Assembly (NCBI RefSeq): GCF_051903075.1
Contig: NZ_CP182422.1
Location: forward strand, 1,426,001-1,490,000
Reading direction: 5' to 3'
From: Embleya sp051903075
GTDB lineage: Bacteria > Actinomycetota > Actinomycetes > Streptomycetales > Streptomycetaceae
Length of the DNA: 64,000 nt
Both the position numbers and the translations under genes were made by a program. Below the pieces are notes generated by a model. The model had not been told where the DNA came from. It worked only from the letters and a program-made list of their open reading frames with translations, and did no database searches. Position 1 is the first letter of the stretch, and the number at the start of each line of letters is the position of its first letter. This document shows positions 42,195-51,091 of this stretch, in pieces.

Positions 42195-42905
42195 ATCCGG
42201 GGGCGCGATCCGCACCCCCGCCGTCGAGCTTGGAGCCCGCCGGGGCACGCGACGCTGCCCCAGTCGGCGTCCCCAGGCGAAGCCACATGCCGGCCGTCGA
42301 GGGTGGGCCCGCCAAGTCCGGCAGTCATGCCCCGCGTTGGCCTCGCAGGCGACGGCGAGACCTGCCGTCGAGCTTGGAGCCCACCGAGGCACGCGGCGGT
42401 ACCCCAGTCGGCGTCCCCAGGCGAAGCGAGATGCCTGCCGTCGACGTTGGGCCCCGCCAAGTCACGCAGCCCCGCCCCGCAGCCACCGTCCCCAAGCGCG
42501 GCCCGTGCCCTACCGTCAAGCGTTGGCCCCGCCAGGACCGGCAGCCGCGTCCCGCGACCCATCCCCCGCAAGCGAAGCCGAATGCCTTCCGTTGCGGTCA
42601 GGCCCCGTCAGGACCGGCAGCCACGCCCCACGACCCGGCCCCGCAAGCGAGGCCGAATGCCTACCGTCGCGGTCGGGCCCCGCCAAGAGCGGCGGCCTCG
42701 CCCCGCAGCCCGCCCTCGCAACCAAGGCTGAACGCCTCCTGTCGCGGTCAGGCCTCGCCCGGTCCGGCAGCCGCAACCTGCAACCCGCAACCGAGGCCGA
42801 ACGTCTCCCGTCGCGGTCGGGCCCCGCGAGGACCGGCGGCCACACCCCGCGCCCCGCCCCGCGCCCGAGGCCGGATGCCTCCCGTCGCGCCCCCGCCCCG
42901 CCGCC
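42195..42905. repeat. Tandem array of about ten 72-76-bp units
   Basis: A degenerate unit recurs with landmarks such as GAGGCCGAATGCCTACCGTC followed by GGGCCCCGCCA. Anchors fall near 42205, 42279, 42351, 42423, 42498, 42574, 42649, 42724, 42793 and 42867, giving spacings of 69-76 bp. The three central copies are exactly 75 bp apart. Because 75 is a multiple of three, several frames stay open through the array, producing long spurious ORFs with a 25-residue period (LAGPDRDGRHSASLAG on the reverse strand). No ribosome site or known domain supports coding. Confidence 0.8.
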
Positions 42906-43139
42906 CCGGCTCCCCCCGACCCGCCCCATCCCGACACGCCCGTCGCTTTGGTTAACCCCGGGTGTCGGGAGTTGCGGAAACGTCCTAAATGTGACGCCCT
43001 ATCACATCGCCCGCGCAGGCGGCAGAAGCACCCCGGCTCGCGCTATTGGCAAGCCTTGACGAAGTTCAGACGCAACCCGCTGAAATTCGTCACGACCCAG
43101 GGGGTTCGCAAGCGCCGCGAATCGCGTACCTTATCGGCC
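42906..43139. other. Upstream region of the DUF6643 gene
   Basis: A shift to lower GC occurs here. Words such as TTGGTTAACCCC and TTGACGAAGTTCAG suggest promoter DNA for the following gene, but no -35/-10 pair is certain. Confidence 0.4.
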
Positions 43140-43658
43140 ATGACCTCGGCTCGCGCCTATGACGGCGGCATCTACTCGCCGTATTCGGAGACCCCGATCT
43201 ACGACCGGCTGGTGGCCGAACGGGGCCGGCCGGAGATCGGCCCCTTCAACGTGCCCCTCCCGGACTTCGCCATGCACCCGCTCTTCGGCGAACGACCGGC
43301 GCTCCCCGCCCTCCCGGCGCTGCCCTCCTCGTACTCGTCGCCCGCGCCCGCGTACGGCTCGTCGACCCCGGGCTACGGCTACAACGCGCCCGCGCCGATG
43401 CCCGCACTGCCCGCGCCGCTGCCGGTGCCCGCGCAGTACGGTGGCGCTCCGCAGTACGGGGGCGGTCAGTACAACAACGCGCCCATGTCGGGCTACGCGT
43501 CGATGGCCCCGGCCGCGCCGCAGGCTCCGCAGCCGGCCGTGCACCAGTCGCAGCCGGGTGCCGGGCAGTACGCCGCGCAGTACGTCCAGCCGCCGCAGGT
43601 TCCCGCGCCGCGTGTGCCGAACATGGGCGAGCCGGGCCAATTCCCGCCCCGTTACTGA
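43140..43658 (+). CDS. DUF6643 family protein
   Basis: A 172-residue protein. The conserved N-terminal block is MTSARAYDGGIYSPYSETPIYDRLVAERGRPEIGP, seen in streptomycete DUF6643 proteins. A Pro/Ala/Tyr/Gly-rich disordered tail with repeated QYGG/PAPxPALPAP units and an end FPPRY follow. No enzymatic motif or membrane segment. The function is unknown; the composition resembles low-complexity proteins tied to the cell envelope or to phase-separating assemblies, but that is speculation. The ATG at 43140 lies at the end of an AT-richer leader with no strong ribosome site. Confidence 0.8.
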   Translation: MTSARAYDGGIYSPYSETPIYDRLVAERGRPEIGPFNVPLPDFAMHPLFGERPALPALPALPSSYSSPAPAYGSSTPGYGYNAPAPMPALPAPLPVPAQYGGAPQYGGGQYNNAPMSGYASMAPAAPQAPQPAVHQSQPGAGQYAAQYVQPPQVPAPRVPNMGEPGQFPPRY

Positions 43659-43800
43659 GCGAACGCCGCCGAGCGCAGGCCCGAGCGAGGTCGAGAACCG
43701 AGAGTCGTCATACCCGTACGTCCCGCGTGGCCGTCCCCGAGCCGAGGCGCCGCGCCGAGCCGCCGTCGGCCCTCTCGGGCCGGCGTGAAACAGTGAAGCC

Positions 43801-44619
43801 ATGCACCACCGCCACCTCGCCTCCCTGCACCTGTACCCGATCAAGTCCACTCGTGGCATCGACCTCTCCGAGGCCGTGGTCGAGCCGTGGGGCCTTGCCG
43901 GGGACCGGCGTTGGATGCTGGTGGACACCACCGGACGCTTTCTCAGCCAGCGCAAGCAGCCCCTGCTCGCGACCGTGACGGTACGTCAGGAGGACGGCGG
44001 ACGACTGGTCGTCCGCGCGCCCTCGATGGACGAACTCCGGGTCGAGCCGCCCGCCGAGGTCCGGCTGGTGCCGGTGACGGTCTGGAACGACGAGGTCGAG
44101 GCCGCCGTGGGCCCGGACGACGCGCACACGTGGTTCGGGAAGGTGCTGGGCATCGACGTGCGGCTCGTCCACCTGGACGACCCGACCCGACGGATGCCCG
44201 ATCAGAGGTACGCGGACTCATCCGATCGAGTGAGCTTCGCGGACGGCTTTCCGCTGCTCCTGACCACGACGGGTTCACTCGAAGCGCTGAACGGTCTCGT
44301 CGAATCCCCGCTGCCGATGAACCGTTTCCGCCCCAACGTGGTCATCGACGAACCCGAGGCGTGGGCCGAGGACCACTGGCGTCGGATCCGGATCGGCGAC
44401 GTCGTATTCCGCGTGGTCAAGCCGTGTTCCCGCTGCGTCATCACCACCACCGACCAGCGGACCGGCGAGCGCGGCCCCGAACCGCTCCGGGCCCTGGGCA
44501 AGCACCGCCGCTTCGGTACGAAGCTGGTCTTCGGCCAGAACCTGGTCCCCGAACTCCCCGCCCACACCACCGGCATCCTCCACGTGGGCGACACCTTCGA
44601 AGTCCTCGAAACGGACTGA
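43801..44619 (+). CDS. MOSC-domain protein (mARC/YcbX-like N- and C-domains)
   Basis: A 272-residue protein. The MOSC N-terminal beta-barrel module (LASLHLYPIKSTRGIDLSEAVVEPWGLAGDRRWMLVD, residues 6-42) is followed by a MOSC domain. LSQRKQPLLATV, FADGFPLLLTTTGSLEALN, MNRFRPNVVID, and KPCSRCVITTTDQRTGERGPEPL carrying the molybdenum-ligating cysteine are present. Such proteins bind the molybdenum cofactor and reduce N-hydroxylated compounds, usually with separate redox partners. YcbX-type C-terminal ferredoxin domains are absent here. Monocistronic by spacing. Confidence 0.9.
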   Translation: MHHRHLASLHLYPIKSTRGIDLSEAVVEPWGLAGDRRWMLVDTTGRFLSQRKQPLLATVTVRQEDGGRLVVRAPSMDELRVEPPAEVRLVPVTVWNDEVEAAVGPDDAHTWFGKVLGIDVRLVHLDDPTRRMPDQRYADSSDRVSFADGFPLLLTTTGSLEALNGLVESPLPMNRFRPNVVIDEPEAWAEDHWRRIRIGDVVFRVVKPCSRCVITTTDQRTGERGPEPLRALGKHRRFGTKLVFGQNLVPELPAHTTGILHVGDTFEVLETD

Positions 44620-44861
44620 CCGGACCACGGCGCGGCCGGCCGATTCTCGCGCCTGCGAGGGCCGATACGAGGGCCGTCGTGGGCGCGGTGGGTACGGACC
44701 GCGCGGGTCCGGCCGACCCCGCCACCCGGCGCACCGGCGTCACTCACGTGGGTGACATCGTCCGCGCGCCCCGACCCCACGCCCCCACTCCCCCGACACG
44801 CTGATACCCCCACTACCTAGGACCGTCCGGCACGTTCCTGCCGGGTGAGGGGCGCGACTCC

Positions 44862-45959
44862 ATGGCTACCGTCACGTTCGACCGGGCCACCCGCCGGTAC
44901 ACCAAGGGCGACAGGCCCGCCGTCGACCAGCTCTCGCTGGAGATCGGCGACGGCGAATTCCTCGTCCTGGTCGGCCCGTCCGGCTCCGGGAAGAGCACCG
45001 CCCTGCGCATGCTCGCGGGCCTGGAGGACGTGAACTCGGGCGCGATCCGCATCGGCGACCGCGACGTCACCAACCTTGAACCCAAAGACCGCGACATCGC
45101 GATGGTGTTCCAGAACTACGCGCTCTACCCGCACATGTCGGTGGCCGAGAACATGGCCTTCGCGCTCAAGATCGCACATCGGCCGAAGGACGAGATCGCC
45201 CGACGCGTCACCGAGGCCGCGAAGATCCTCGACCTCACCGAATACCTCGACCGTAAGCCGAAGGCGCTCTCCGGCGGTCAGCGTCAACGCGTCGCGATGG
45301 GCCGCGCGATCGTCCGCGAACCGCGCGTATTCCTGATGGACGAGCCGCTGTCCAACCTCGACGCCAAGCTCCGCGTCCAGACCCGCATCCAAATCGCGGG
45401 CCTGCAAAGGCGGTTGGGCACCACCACGGTCTACGTGACACACGACCAGGTCGAGGCGATGACCATGGGCGACCGCGTCGCCGTACTCCGCGACGGCATC
45501 CTCCAACAGGTCGACACCCCGCGTCGCATGTACGAGCACCCGAACAACGTGTTCGTGGCCGGCTTCATCGGCTCGCCGTCGATGAACCTGGTCGACACCG
45601 AACTGACCGAGGACGGCTTCCGGTTCGGCGAAGCCCCGATTCCGCTCACCCGCGAGGCGCTGGAAACGGCCCGCGCCGAGAAGGCCGAGCGGATCACGGT
45701 CGGCATCCGCCCGGAGCACTTGGAGGTCACCTCCGACTCCGATGCCGACGGCCTGCCCGTCACCGTGGATGTGGTCGAGGAACTGGGCTCCGACGCCTAC
45801 GTATACGGCACCGCCCGGGTCGACGGCTCGCCCGCGCCCCTGGTCGTCCGGGTGCCCGGCAACCGGGTGCCGCACAAGGGCGAGACGCTGCGGGTGACCC
45901 CACGCATCGACGAGATCCACAAGTTCTCGAAGTCCACCGGCGAACGCCTCGCCGACTGA
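44862..45959 (+). CDS. msiK: Sugar ABC transporter ATPase, MsiK/UgpC type
   Basis: A 365-residue CUT1-family ATPase. Walker A is GPSGSGKST (about residues 38-46), the Q-loop is MVFQNYALYPHMSV, the signature is LSGGQRQRVAMGRAIV, Walker B is VFLMDEPLSNLDAKLR and the H-loop is YVTHDQVEAMTMGD. The C-terminal MalK-like regulatory domain has VGIRPEHLEV and the final DEIHKFSKSTGERL. In Streptomyces, MsiK energises several sugar uptake systems whose permeases lie elsewhere; here too no permease is adjacent. The ATG at 44862 is preceded by GGTGAGGGGCG at long spacing. Confidence 0.92.
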   Translation: MATVTFDRATRRYTKGDRPAVDQLSLEIGDGEFLVLVGPSGSGKSTALRMLAGLEDVNSGAIRIGDRDVTNLEPKDRDIAMVFQNYALYPHMSVAENMAFALKIAHRPKDEIARRVTEAAKILDLTEYLDRKPKALSGGQRQRVAMGRAIVREPRVFLMDEPLSNLDAKLRVQTRIQIAGLQRRLGTTTVYVTHDQVEAMTMGDRVAVLRDGILQQVDTPRRMYEHPNNVFVAGFIGSPSMNLVDTELTEDGFRFGEAPIPLTREALETARAEKAERITVGIRPEHLEVTSDSDADGLPVTVDVVEELGSDAYVYGTARVDGSPAPLVVRVPGNRVPHKGETLRVTPRIDEIHKFSKSTGERLAD

Positions 45960-45990
45960 ACTCCCCGCCCGCGCACGCGCCCATACCCAC

Positions 45991-46013
45991 GCCCGGGCTC
46001 GCCGAGCCCGGGC
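45991..46013. terminator. Bidirectional hairpin between msiK and the RecD-like gene
   Basis: GCCCGGGCT pairs with AGCCCGGGC around a short CGCCG loop, in the 66-bp gap between two convergent stop codons. It can terminate both transcripts. Confidence 0.7.
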
Positions 46014-46025
46014 GCCGAGCGTCCC

Positions 46026-49000
46026 TCAGCCGGCCGCCTCCCCGAACGCCTGCCGCAGGTGGGTGGTTCGCTGCCGGGTCGGGTCCGCGGCCACCGCGGC
46101 GGCGAGGGCCGGACCGGCCGCGTGCACGATCGAGACGTGGCGCTCGCCTCGCGTGACGAGCGTGTACATGAGGGCCCTGGTGTAGGCGTCGGCGCCCTCT
46201 GCGGGCAGTACGACCACCGCGGCCGGGCGCCGCACGCCCAGGGATTGACGGGCCGTCAAGGCCCAGCCGTGGCGAAGCTCCATCGGAGGTACCGCCTCCG
46301 GCGCGGCCGTCCCGAAGACCACGACCGCCCGCCCGTCGGGCAGGAGTTCGCGTACGGTCCCCTGGACCACCCCGCAACTCGGGTCGGTCGTGGCCCGGAT
46401 CACCCGGTCGCCGACGTCGATGGCGCCCGGCGTCGGCGAACTCCCACCGCCGGGACCCGGGTTGAGCCGGGCTTTGAGGGCGGCGTTGAGCGCGTTCGCG
46501 CCGGCGGGCCCCGTGGCCAGGGGAGCGACGACCAGCACGTCCCGCGCCGCGATGCCGATCGCCCTCGGAATCGAGTCGGCCACCAACTGGGCGCAGCGGT
46601 GGGCGGCTTCCTCGCCGGTGCGGGCGGGGATCAGTACGACGCGGCGCTCGGGATCCCGGATCGGTGGCAGCCGGCCGTCCCGGATGCCGTCGGCGAGCGC
46701 TTCGAGGGGTCCGTCCGGGACGTTCGGCGCGACCAGCGCACGGATCGCGCCGGTGGCGGCCAGGTCGGTGAACACCCGTCCCGGGCCGGTCGATTCGAGT
46801 CCGGCCGGGTCGCCGGCCAGCAGGAGCCTGGCGCCGTCGGGAACCGCCTCGAAGATCGCCGCCGCGGCGGTGACGTCGAGCAGGGTCGCGTCCGTGACGA
46901 CGAGAAGGTCGAGTTCGAGGGTGCCGTCCGGGCCACGTTCCATCGCGGCCAACTCGCGCAAACCGACCGCACCGGCGCCGAGGCGATCCCGGCCGTCGAG
47001 GGTCGGGGCGACCACGGTGACCCGAAGTCCGGCCGCCCGAGCCTTCGCGACGACGGCCGAGATCGCGGCGGGCGGCTCCTCACCGGGGCCCGCGGCGTAG
47101 AGCACGACGCCGGTCGAAGCCAGCGCCCGATCCAGCTTGCCGTCGCCGAACTCCGGCCAGGGCTCGACCGTCGACATCAGCCGCACGACCGCCTCGGCGA
47201 TGGCCTCCTCGGCAAGGGCGTAGTCGTCCAGGGCGAGCAGCACGCCACCGACGGCGGCGAGTTCGTCGGGCTCCTCGAAGTCGGCCTCGAAGTCGCCGTC
47301 GCCGTCGTCCGTTTCGTCGAAGTCGCCGCCCTCCTCGCCACCTTCCTCGGCGGAGGCGGCAGGTACGGCGGCGAAAGCCATCACCCGGCCCTCGGCCAAT
47401 ATGGCGCGCAACGCGGTGTCGGACTCACCCACCTCGAAGTGCCCGAGCGCGGCCCGAACGGCATCGGCCTCGATCGCGGTATCCCCCTGGCGAGCGGCCC
47501 GGCGAAGCAGCCAGAGCACAATCGCCCGCACCCGCCGAGGATCGTCGGCGGCCCACGCGGTACCCAACGCCCCACGCGCGAACAGGTCGGCCTGCTGCGG
47601 CGCGATCCCCGCCACGCCGAGCAACGCCCACGGATCACCGGCCAACAACTCCGCCGCCTCGCTCCCCAGCGCGGCAACCACCTGGGGAGCCATCCCCTCG
47701 GGAGCCCCGGCGGCCCCCAGCAGCCGAGCAACATCGGCAACCACAACACCGAACGGCCGCCGCTCCACCTCCCCCACCCCCGGGTCGGAGGCACCACCAC
47801 CGGGCCGCCCCCAGGCCCCACGCTCACGCCCACCGCCCTCGGCAACGCCCGGCCTCGCGGGCGTACCGCTCTCGCCCACAAGCGGGGACCTGCCACCGTC
47901 ACCACCGGAAGCGAGGGCACCACCGCCCCTCACAAGGCCCGACCCATCGCCATCGCCGTCGGACGCAGCGACAACATCGCTCTCGGCGTCCACGCCGGGG
48001 GAAGCGTCCTCGGTACCGGCGTCGGCGCCGCGCGCAGCCTCGGGATGAAGTGACGTCGCCTCCGCTGCCCGATCCCGATCGACGCGCGCGGCGCCCTCGG
48101 GGCCCCGATCCGGATCGCCGTCGGAATCCGCCGGGCCGTCGGCGGCGGCGCCCTCGTCGGCGGGCTTCGGCGTCGCGGCCATCGTGTCGGCGGCGGTCGG
48201 CGGTCGGACTGCGCTCTCATCGGCCGAGCGTGGCGCGTCACCACTGCCGGCCGGGTTCGTCGGACCGCCCACCGGCTCCGACGGCTGAGCGGCGAGAGCG
48301 GTGCTGTCGGGAGTCTCGGCCTCCGTGTCCTCGTCAGCCGGCTCGGTCGTGGCCACGTCGCCGATGGCCGGGCTTGGCGAAGCGTCGACAGGGGCCGATT
48401 CGACAGCGGCGCCCTCACTGTCCGGCTCCGGCGGGAGGTCCAGGTCGCGGACGTGCCGAGGGGCGCGCCGGGTGCCCCGATGGGACAGCGCTTCCTCACC
48501 GGCCTCCGTCTCCCGACGGGGCGGCGCTTCGTCACCGGCCCCGGGCTCACCCACTTCCGGCTCTTGACGCGGCGCTGCCTCGTCATCGGCCTCGACCTCA
48601 CGGCGGGCCTCTTCGTCCGTCGACGAGGGAGCAGGCGCCGGATCCTCCACAGCGGCCGAGTCGGCCGAAGCCCCCTCGCCGCGAGCCTCCTCGCCACGGG
48701 CCTTCTCGGCCGCCACCGCAGCCTCGGCGGCGGCCTCCGCTTCCGCCTCGGCGGCAGCAATCGCGGCGGCCTCGGCCTCGGCGGCTTCCGCGGCCACCGT
48801 GGTGCGGCGGCGGGCACGCTCGGCGTGGGTCGGGTCGGCGGTCTCGATATGCGCCACGCCGCCGACGACCTCGGGGGCCTCGCCGCGAGCCAACCTCGCG
48901 AGTTGGTCGCGGAGGAGGGCCACCGGGTCGGCCTTCGGTCGGCTGTCCCGGGCGTCCGACGGTTCGGGCTCCGGATCCGACGGCCCGTGCTCGGAGCCGG

Positions 49001-49178
49001 CCCGGGTCGCCGTGGCCCCGGGGTCGGCCCCGGCCCGACGCTCGGTCACATCCTCCGGATCGGCTCCCGCACCGCCGCCGTTCACGCCGCCCGCACCGCC
49101 CACACTCACGTCAGCCACACCCGACCCACACTCGTCCGCTCGAACACCCCGACACACAACCGGCCGCGCCGGTGTCAC
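46026..49178 (-). CDS. RecD2-like helix-hairpin-helix protein with degraded ATPase motifs
   Basis: About 1050 residues. The first ~450 are acidic, Ala/Glu/Pro-rich and probably disordered, with a coiled-coil-like Ala/Glu run near residues 130-160. The rest follows RecD2 helicases: a helix-hairpin-helix region (LLAGDPWALLGVAGIAPQQADLFAR), a first ATPase lobe and a C-terminal UvrD-like part (AAVVVLPAEGADAYTRALMYTLVTRGERH). Critical motifs are lost. The P-loop reads YAAGPGEEPPAA instead of GGPGTGKT, and Walker B reads LVVTDATLLD instead of VVDEAS. It is unlikely to hydrolyse ATP in the usual way. The GTG start at 49178 is tentative. Confidence 0.75.
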   Translation of the reverse strand: MTPARPVVCRGVRADECGSGVADVSVGGAGGVNGGGAGADPEDVTERRAGADPGATATRAGSEHGPSDPEPEPSDARDSRPKADPVALLRDQLARLARGEAPEVVGGVAHIETADPTHAERARRRTTVAAEAAEAEAAAIAAAEAEAEAAAEAAVAAEKARGEEARGEGASADSAAVEDPAPAPSSTDEEARREVEADDEAAPRQEPEVGEPGAGDEAPPRRETEAGEEALSHRGTRRAPRHVRDLDLPPEPDSEGAAVESAPVDASPSPAIGDVATTEPADEDTEAETPDSTALAAQPSEPVGGPTNPAGSGDAPRSADESAVRPPTAADTMAATPKPADEGAAADGPADSDGDPDRGPEGAARVDRDRAAEATSLHPEAARGADAGTEDASPGVDAESDVVAASDGDGDGSGLVRGGGALASGGDGGRSPLVGESGTPARPGVAEGGGRERGAWGRPGGGASDPGVGEVERRPFGVVVADVARLLGAAGAPEGMAPQVVAALGSEAAELLAGDPWALLGVAGIAPQQADLFARGALGTAWAADDPRRVRAIVLWLLRRAARQGDTAIEADAVRAALGHFEVGESDTALRAILAEGRVMAFAAVPAASAEEGGEEGGDFDETDDGDGDFEADFEEPDELAAVGGVLLALDDYALAEEAIAEAVVRLMSTVEPWPEFGDGKLDRALASTGVVLYAAGPGEEPPAAISAVVAKARAAGLRVTVVAPTLDGRDRLGAGAVGLRELAAMERGPDGTLELDLLVVTDATLLDVTAAAAIFEAVPDGARLLLAGDPAGLESTGPGRVFTDLAATGAIRALVAPNVPDGPLEALADGIRDGRLPPIRDPERRVVLIPARTGEEAAHRCAQLVADSIPRAIGIAARDVLVVAPLATGPAGANALNAALKARLNPGPGGGSSPTPGAIDVGDRVIRATTDPSCGVVQGTVRELLPDGRAVVVFGTAAPEAVPPMELRHGWALTARQSLGVRRPAAVVVLPAEGADAYTRALMYTLVTRGERHVSIVHAAGPALAAAVAADPTRQRTTHLRQAFGEAAG

Positions 49179-49458
49179 CGACCCTCGCCGGAATCGATGG
49201 TCCCAAACTGCCGTACCCGGCCGTCCGACACCTTCCGCCGCACCGAAGCCGCCCCCCTCGACCCACCCGATCCAGCGAAACCCCCGACCGGCGCGCCCCC
49301 GAACACCCGATCACCGGCCACCACACCCCCGCACCCCCAACCAATCAGGACCGACCGACACCCAGCAGCCACACCACCGACCACCGGCGGCACCGAACGC
49401 ACCTTCGATGTCCAGCCATGGCCGGCCCCCCGCAGCACCGGAGCGCGGGAAGGACACC

Positions 49459-49930
49459 ATGATCGACATCAAGGTCACCCAAGGCAGCCTCGACGACGTA
49501 TCGGACTTCGTCTCGATGCTCTACGGGCACACCACCTGGCTGCTCCCGACGCGCTACGTCGACCTGCCCGAAACCCTGGAGTGGGAGGACCCCCCACCGA
49601 TCGTCAAACAGGTGCTACGCCACACCCGCGCCGGCCGAACGCGAATCTGCCGGCATCCGTCGGGCCGCGTCACCGGCGGCTCCGTACCGACCGACGAGGC
49701 CCCGGAGTTCATTCCGCCGTCCGACGAGCCCGAGCTATACCTGTACCTCCTGGTCAGCGATGTGAGGCACTGGGATCTCGACATCGCGGCCCTGGTCGCC
49801 GAAGCCGCCCGGCGCGGCATACGGCTGCTTCGCACGCACTGATTGGACCGGCGAGGACGGTTGGCTCGTGCACGACTACGAGAGGCTCGGCTTCACCCCG
49901 ACCAAGACACGCCCTAAGCCTGGCTCCACG
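49459..49930 (+). pseudogene. Frameshifted GNAT acetyltransferase
   Basis: The ATG at 49459, with GGGAAGGACACC upstream, opens 127 codons ending EAARRGIRLLRTH-stop. Similarity to GNAT C-termini continues one frame away just past the stop: TDWTGEDGWLVHDYERLGFTPTKT, where LLRTDWT...LVxxYExLGF is expected. A single extra base around 49838-49843 explains the break. The acetyl-CoA loop before it also looks shortened (DVRHWDLDIAALVAEA). The right end overlaps the convergent aldo/keto reductase. Probably inactive. Confidence 0.7.
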
Positions 49931-50894
49931 AATCGTCCGGGTAACCCGTCATCGGCTGGGAGACGTCCTCCAACGCGTTCCGGATCTCGGTCGGAAGCGT
50001 CACGGACTCCGCTGCCAACGACGCGCGGAGCTGGCCGGCGTTGCGGGCGCCCACGATCGGTGCGACCACGCCCGGTCGGTCGCGGACCCAGGCCAGGGCC
50101 ACCTCGATCGGGGCCGCGCCCAGGCCGTCGGCGGCGGTGGCCAGGGCGTCGACGATGCGGCGGGAGTGGTCGTCCAGGTAAGGGGCGACGAAGGGGCCCA
50201 TGTGGGCGGAGGCGCCCCGGGAGTCGGCCGGCATGGCGTGGCGGTACTTCCCCGTCAGCACCCCGCGCCCCAGCGGCGACCACGGGAGCAGGCCGACGCC
50301 CAGGTCCAGGGCCGCGGGCAGGACCTCGCGTTCGATGCCGCGTTGCAGCAGCGAGTACTCGACCTGCGTACTGGCCACCACCACCCGGCCGGGGGCCGCC
50401 GACTGCCACGTGGCCGCCTTCGCCAGTTGCCAGCCGGAGAAGTTGGACACCCCGACATACCTGGCCCGCCCGCTGGTGACCGCCAAGTCGAGCGCGTGCA
50501 GGGTCTCCTCCAGCGGCGTCGACGGGTCGTACGCGTGCAACTGCCACAGGTCGACATGGTCCGTGCCGAGGCGGGCCAGCGAGTGGTCGAGCGCCTGGAG
50601 CAGGTGGCCGCGCGAGCCGTCGAAGCGGCGCTCGCTGTACGGCACGCTCGCGGCCTTGGTCGCGATCACCAGCTCCGAGCGCGGGATGTACCCGTCGAGG
50701 AGGCGGCCGATCATGTACTCGGCCTCACCGTCGGCGTATACGTCGGCGGTGTCCACGAGGTTCCCGCCGGCGTCCAGATATGCCTTCATCTGGTCGGCCG
50801 CGTCGTGCTCGTCGGTGTCTCGTCCCCATGTCATGGTGCCCAGCCCCATGCGGGAGACCCGCAGGCCGGTGCGGCCGAGATGTCGCTGCTCCAT
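49914..50894 (-). CDS. Aldo/keto reductase
   Basis: A 326-residue NADPH-dependent TIM-barrel oxidoreductase. MEQRHLGRTGLRVSRMGLGTMTWG is at the N-terminus. The catalytic Asp/Tyr lie in NLVDTADVYADGEAE (about 44-58), Lys in LVIATKAA and His in VDLWQLHAYDPSTP. The C-terminal NADPH-binding IVGARNAGQL is present. Length and motifs match the AKR13/YajO-like group. The ATG at 50894 lacks a strong upstream GGAGG but is the only plausible start. Substrate unknown. It is divergent from the F420-type oxidoreductase with a 197-bp gap. Confidence 0.9.
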   Translation of the reverse strand: MEQRHLGRTGLRVSRMGLGTMTWGRDTDEHDAADQMKAYLDAGGNLVDTADVYADGEAEYMIGRLLDGYIPRSELVIATKAASVPYSERRFDGSRGHLLQALDHSLARLGTDHVDLWQLHAYDPSTPLEETLHALDLAVTSGRARYVGVSNFSGWQLAKAATWQSAAPGRVVVASTQVEYSLLQRGIEREVLPAALDLGVGLLPWSPLGRGVLTGKYRHAMPADSRGASAHMGPFVAPYLDDHSRRIVDALATAADGLGAAPIEVALAWVRDRPGVVAPIVGARNAGQLRASLAAESVTLPTEIRNALEDVSQPMTGYPDDSWSQA

Positions 50895-51091
50895 GGCACC
50901 GGAGACTAGCCGTTCCCTCCCCCGCGCCGCCGTTGGCGGGGCCGTTCGGCGGTATGCCGGCGAGACAGGTTACCGACGGGTAGGTCACGCGGTAGGGTCG
51001 GCCGAGGTATCAGGTACCGCCAACCAGTCGGACGAACGTCGTCCGGCGTGAGACGGACGTCGGACAGACGTCGAACAGGGGGTCCGCGCAG

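Noticed and set aside
41392..43059. Plus-strand 555-codon frame with periodic SRSGPA motifs
   Set aside because: The periodicity comes from the 75-bp DNA array. There is no ribosome site, signal or family match, and reverse-strand frames are equally open.
49180..49458. Possible small gene between the RecD-like and GNAT genes
   Set aside because: Frames here are Pro/Thr/His-rich without start signals. The segment is best read as intergenic.
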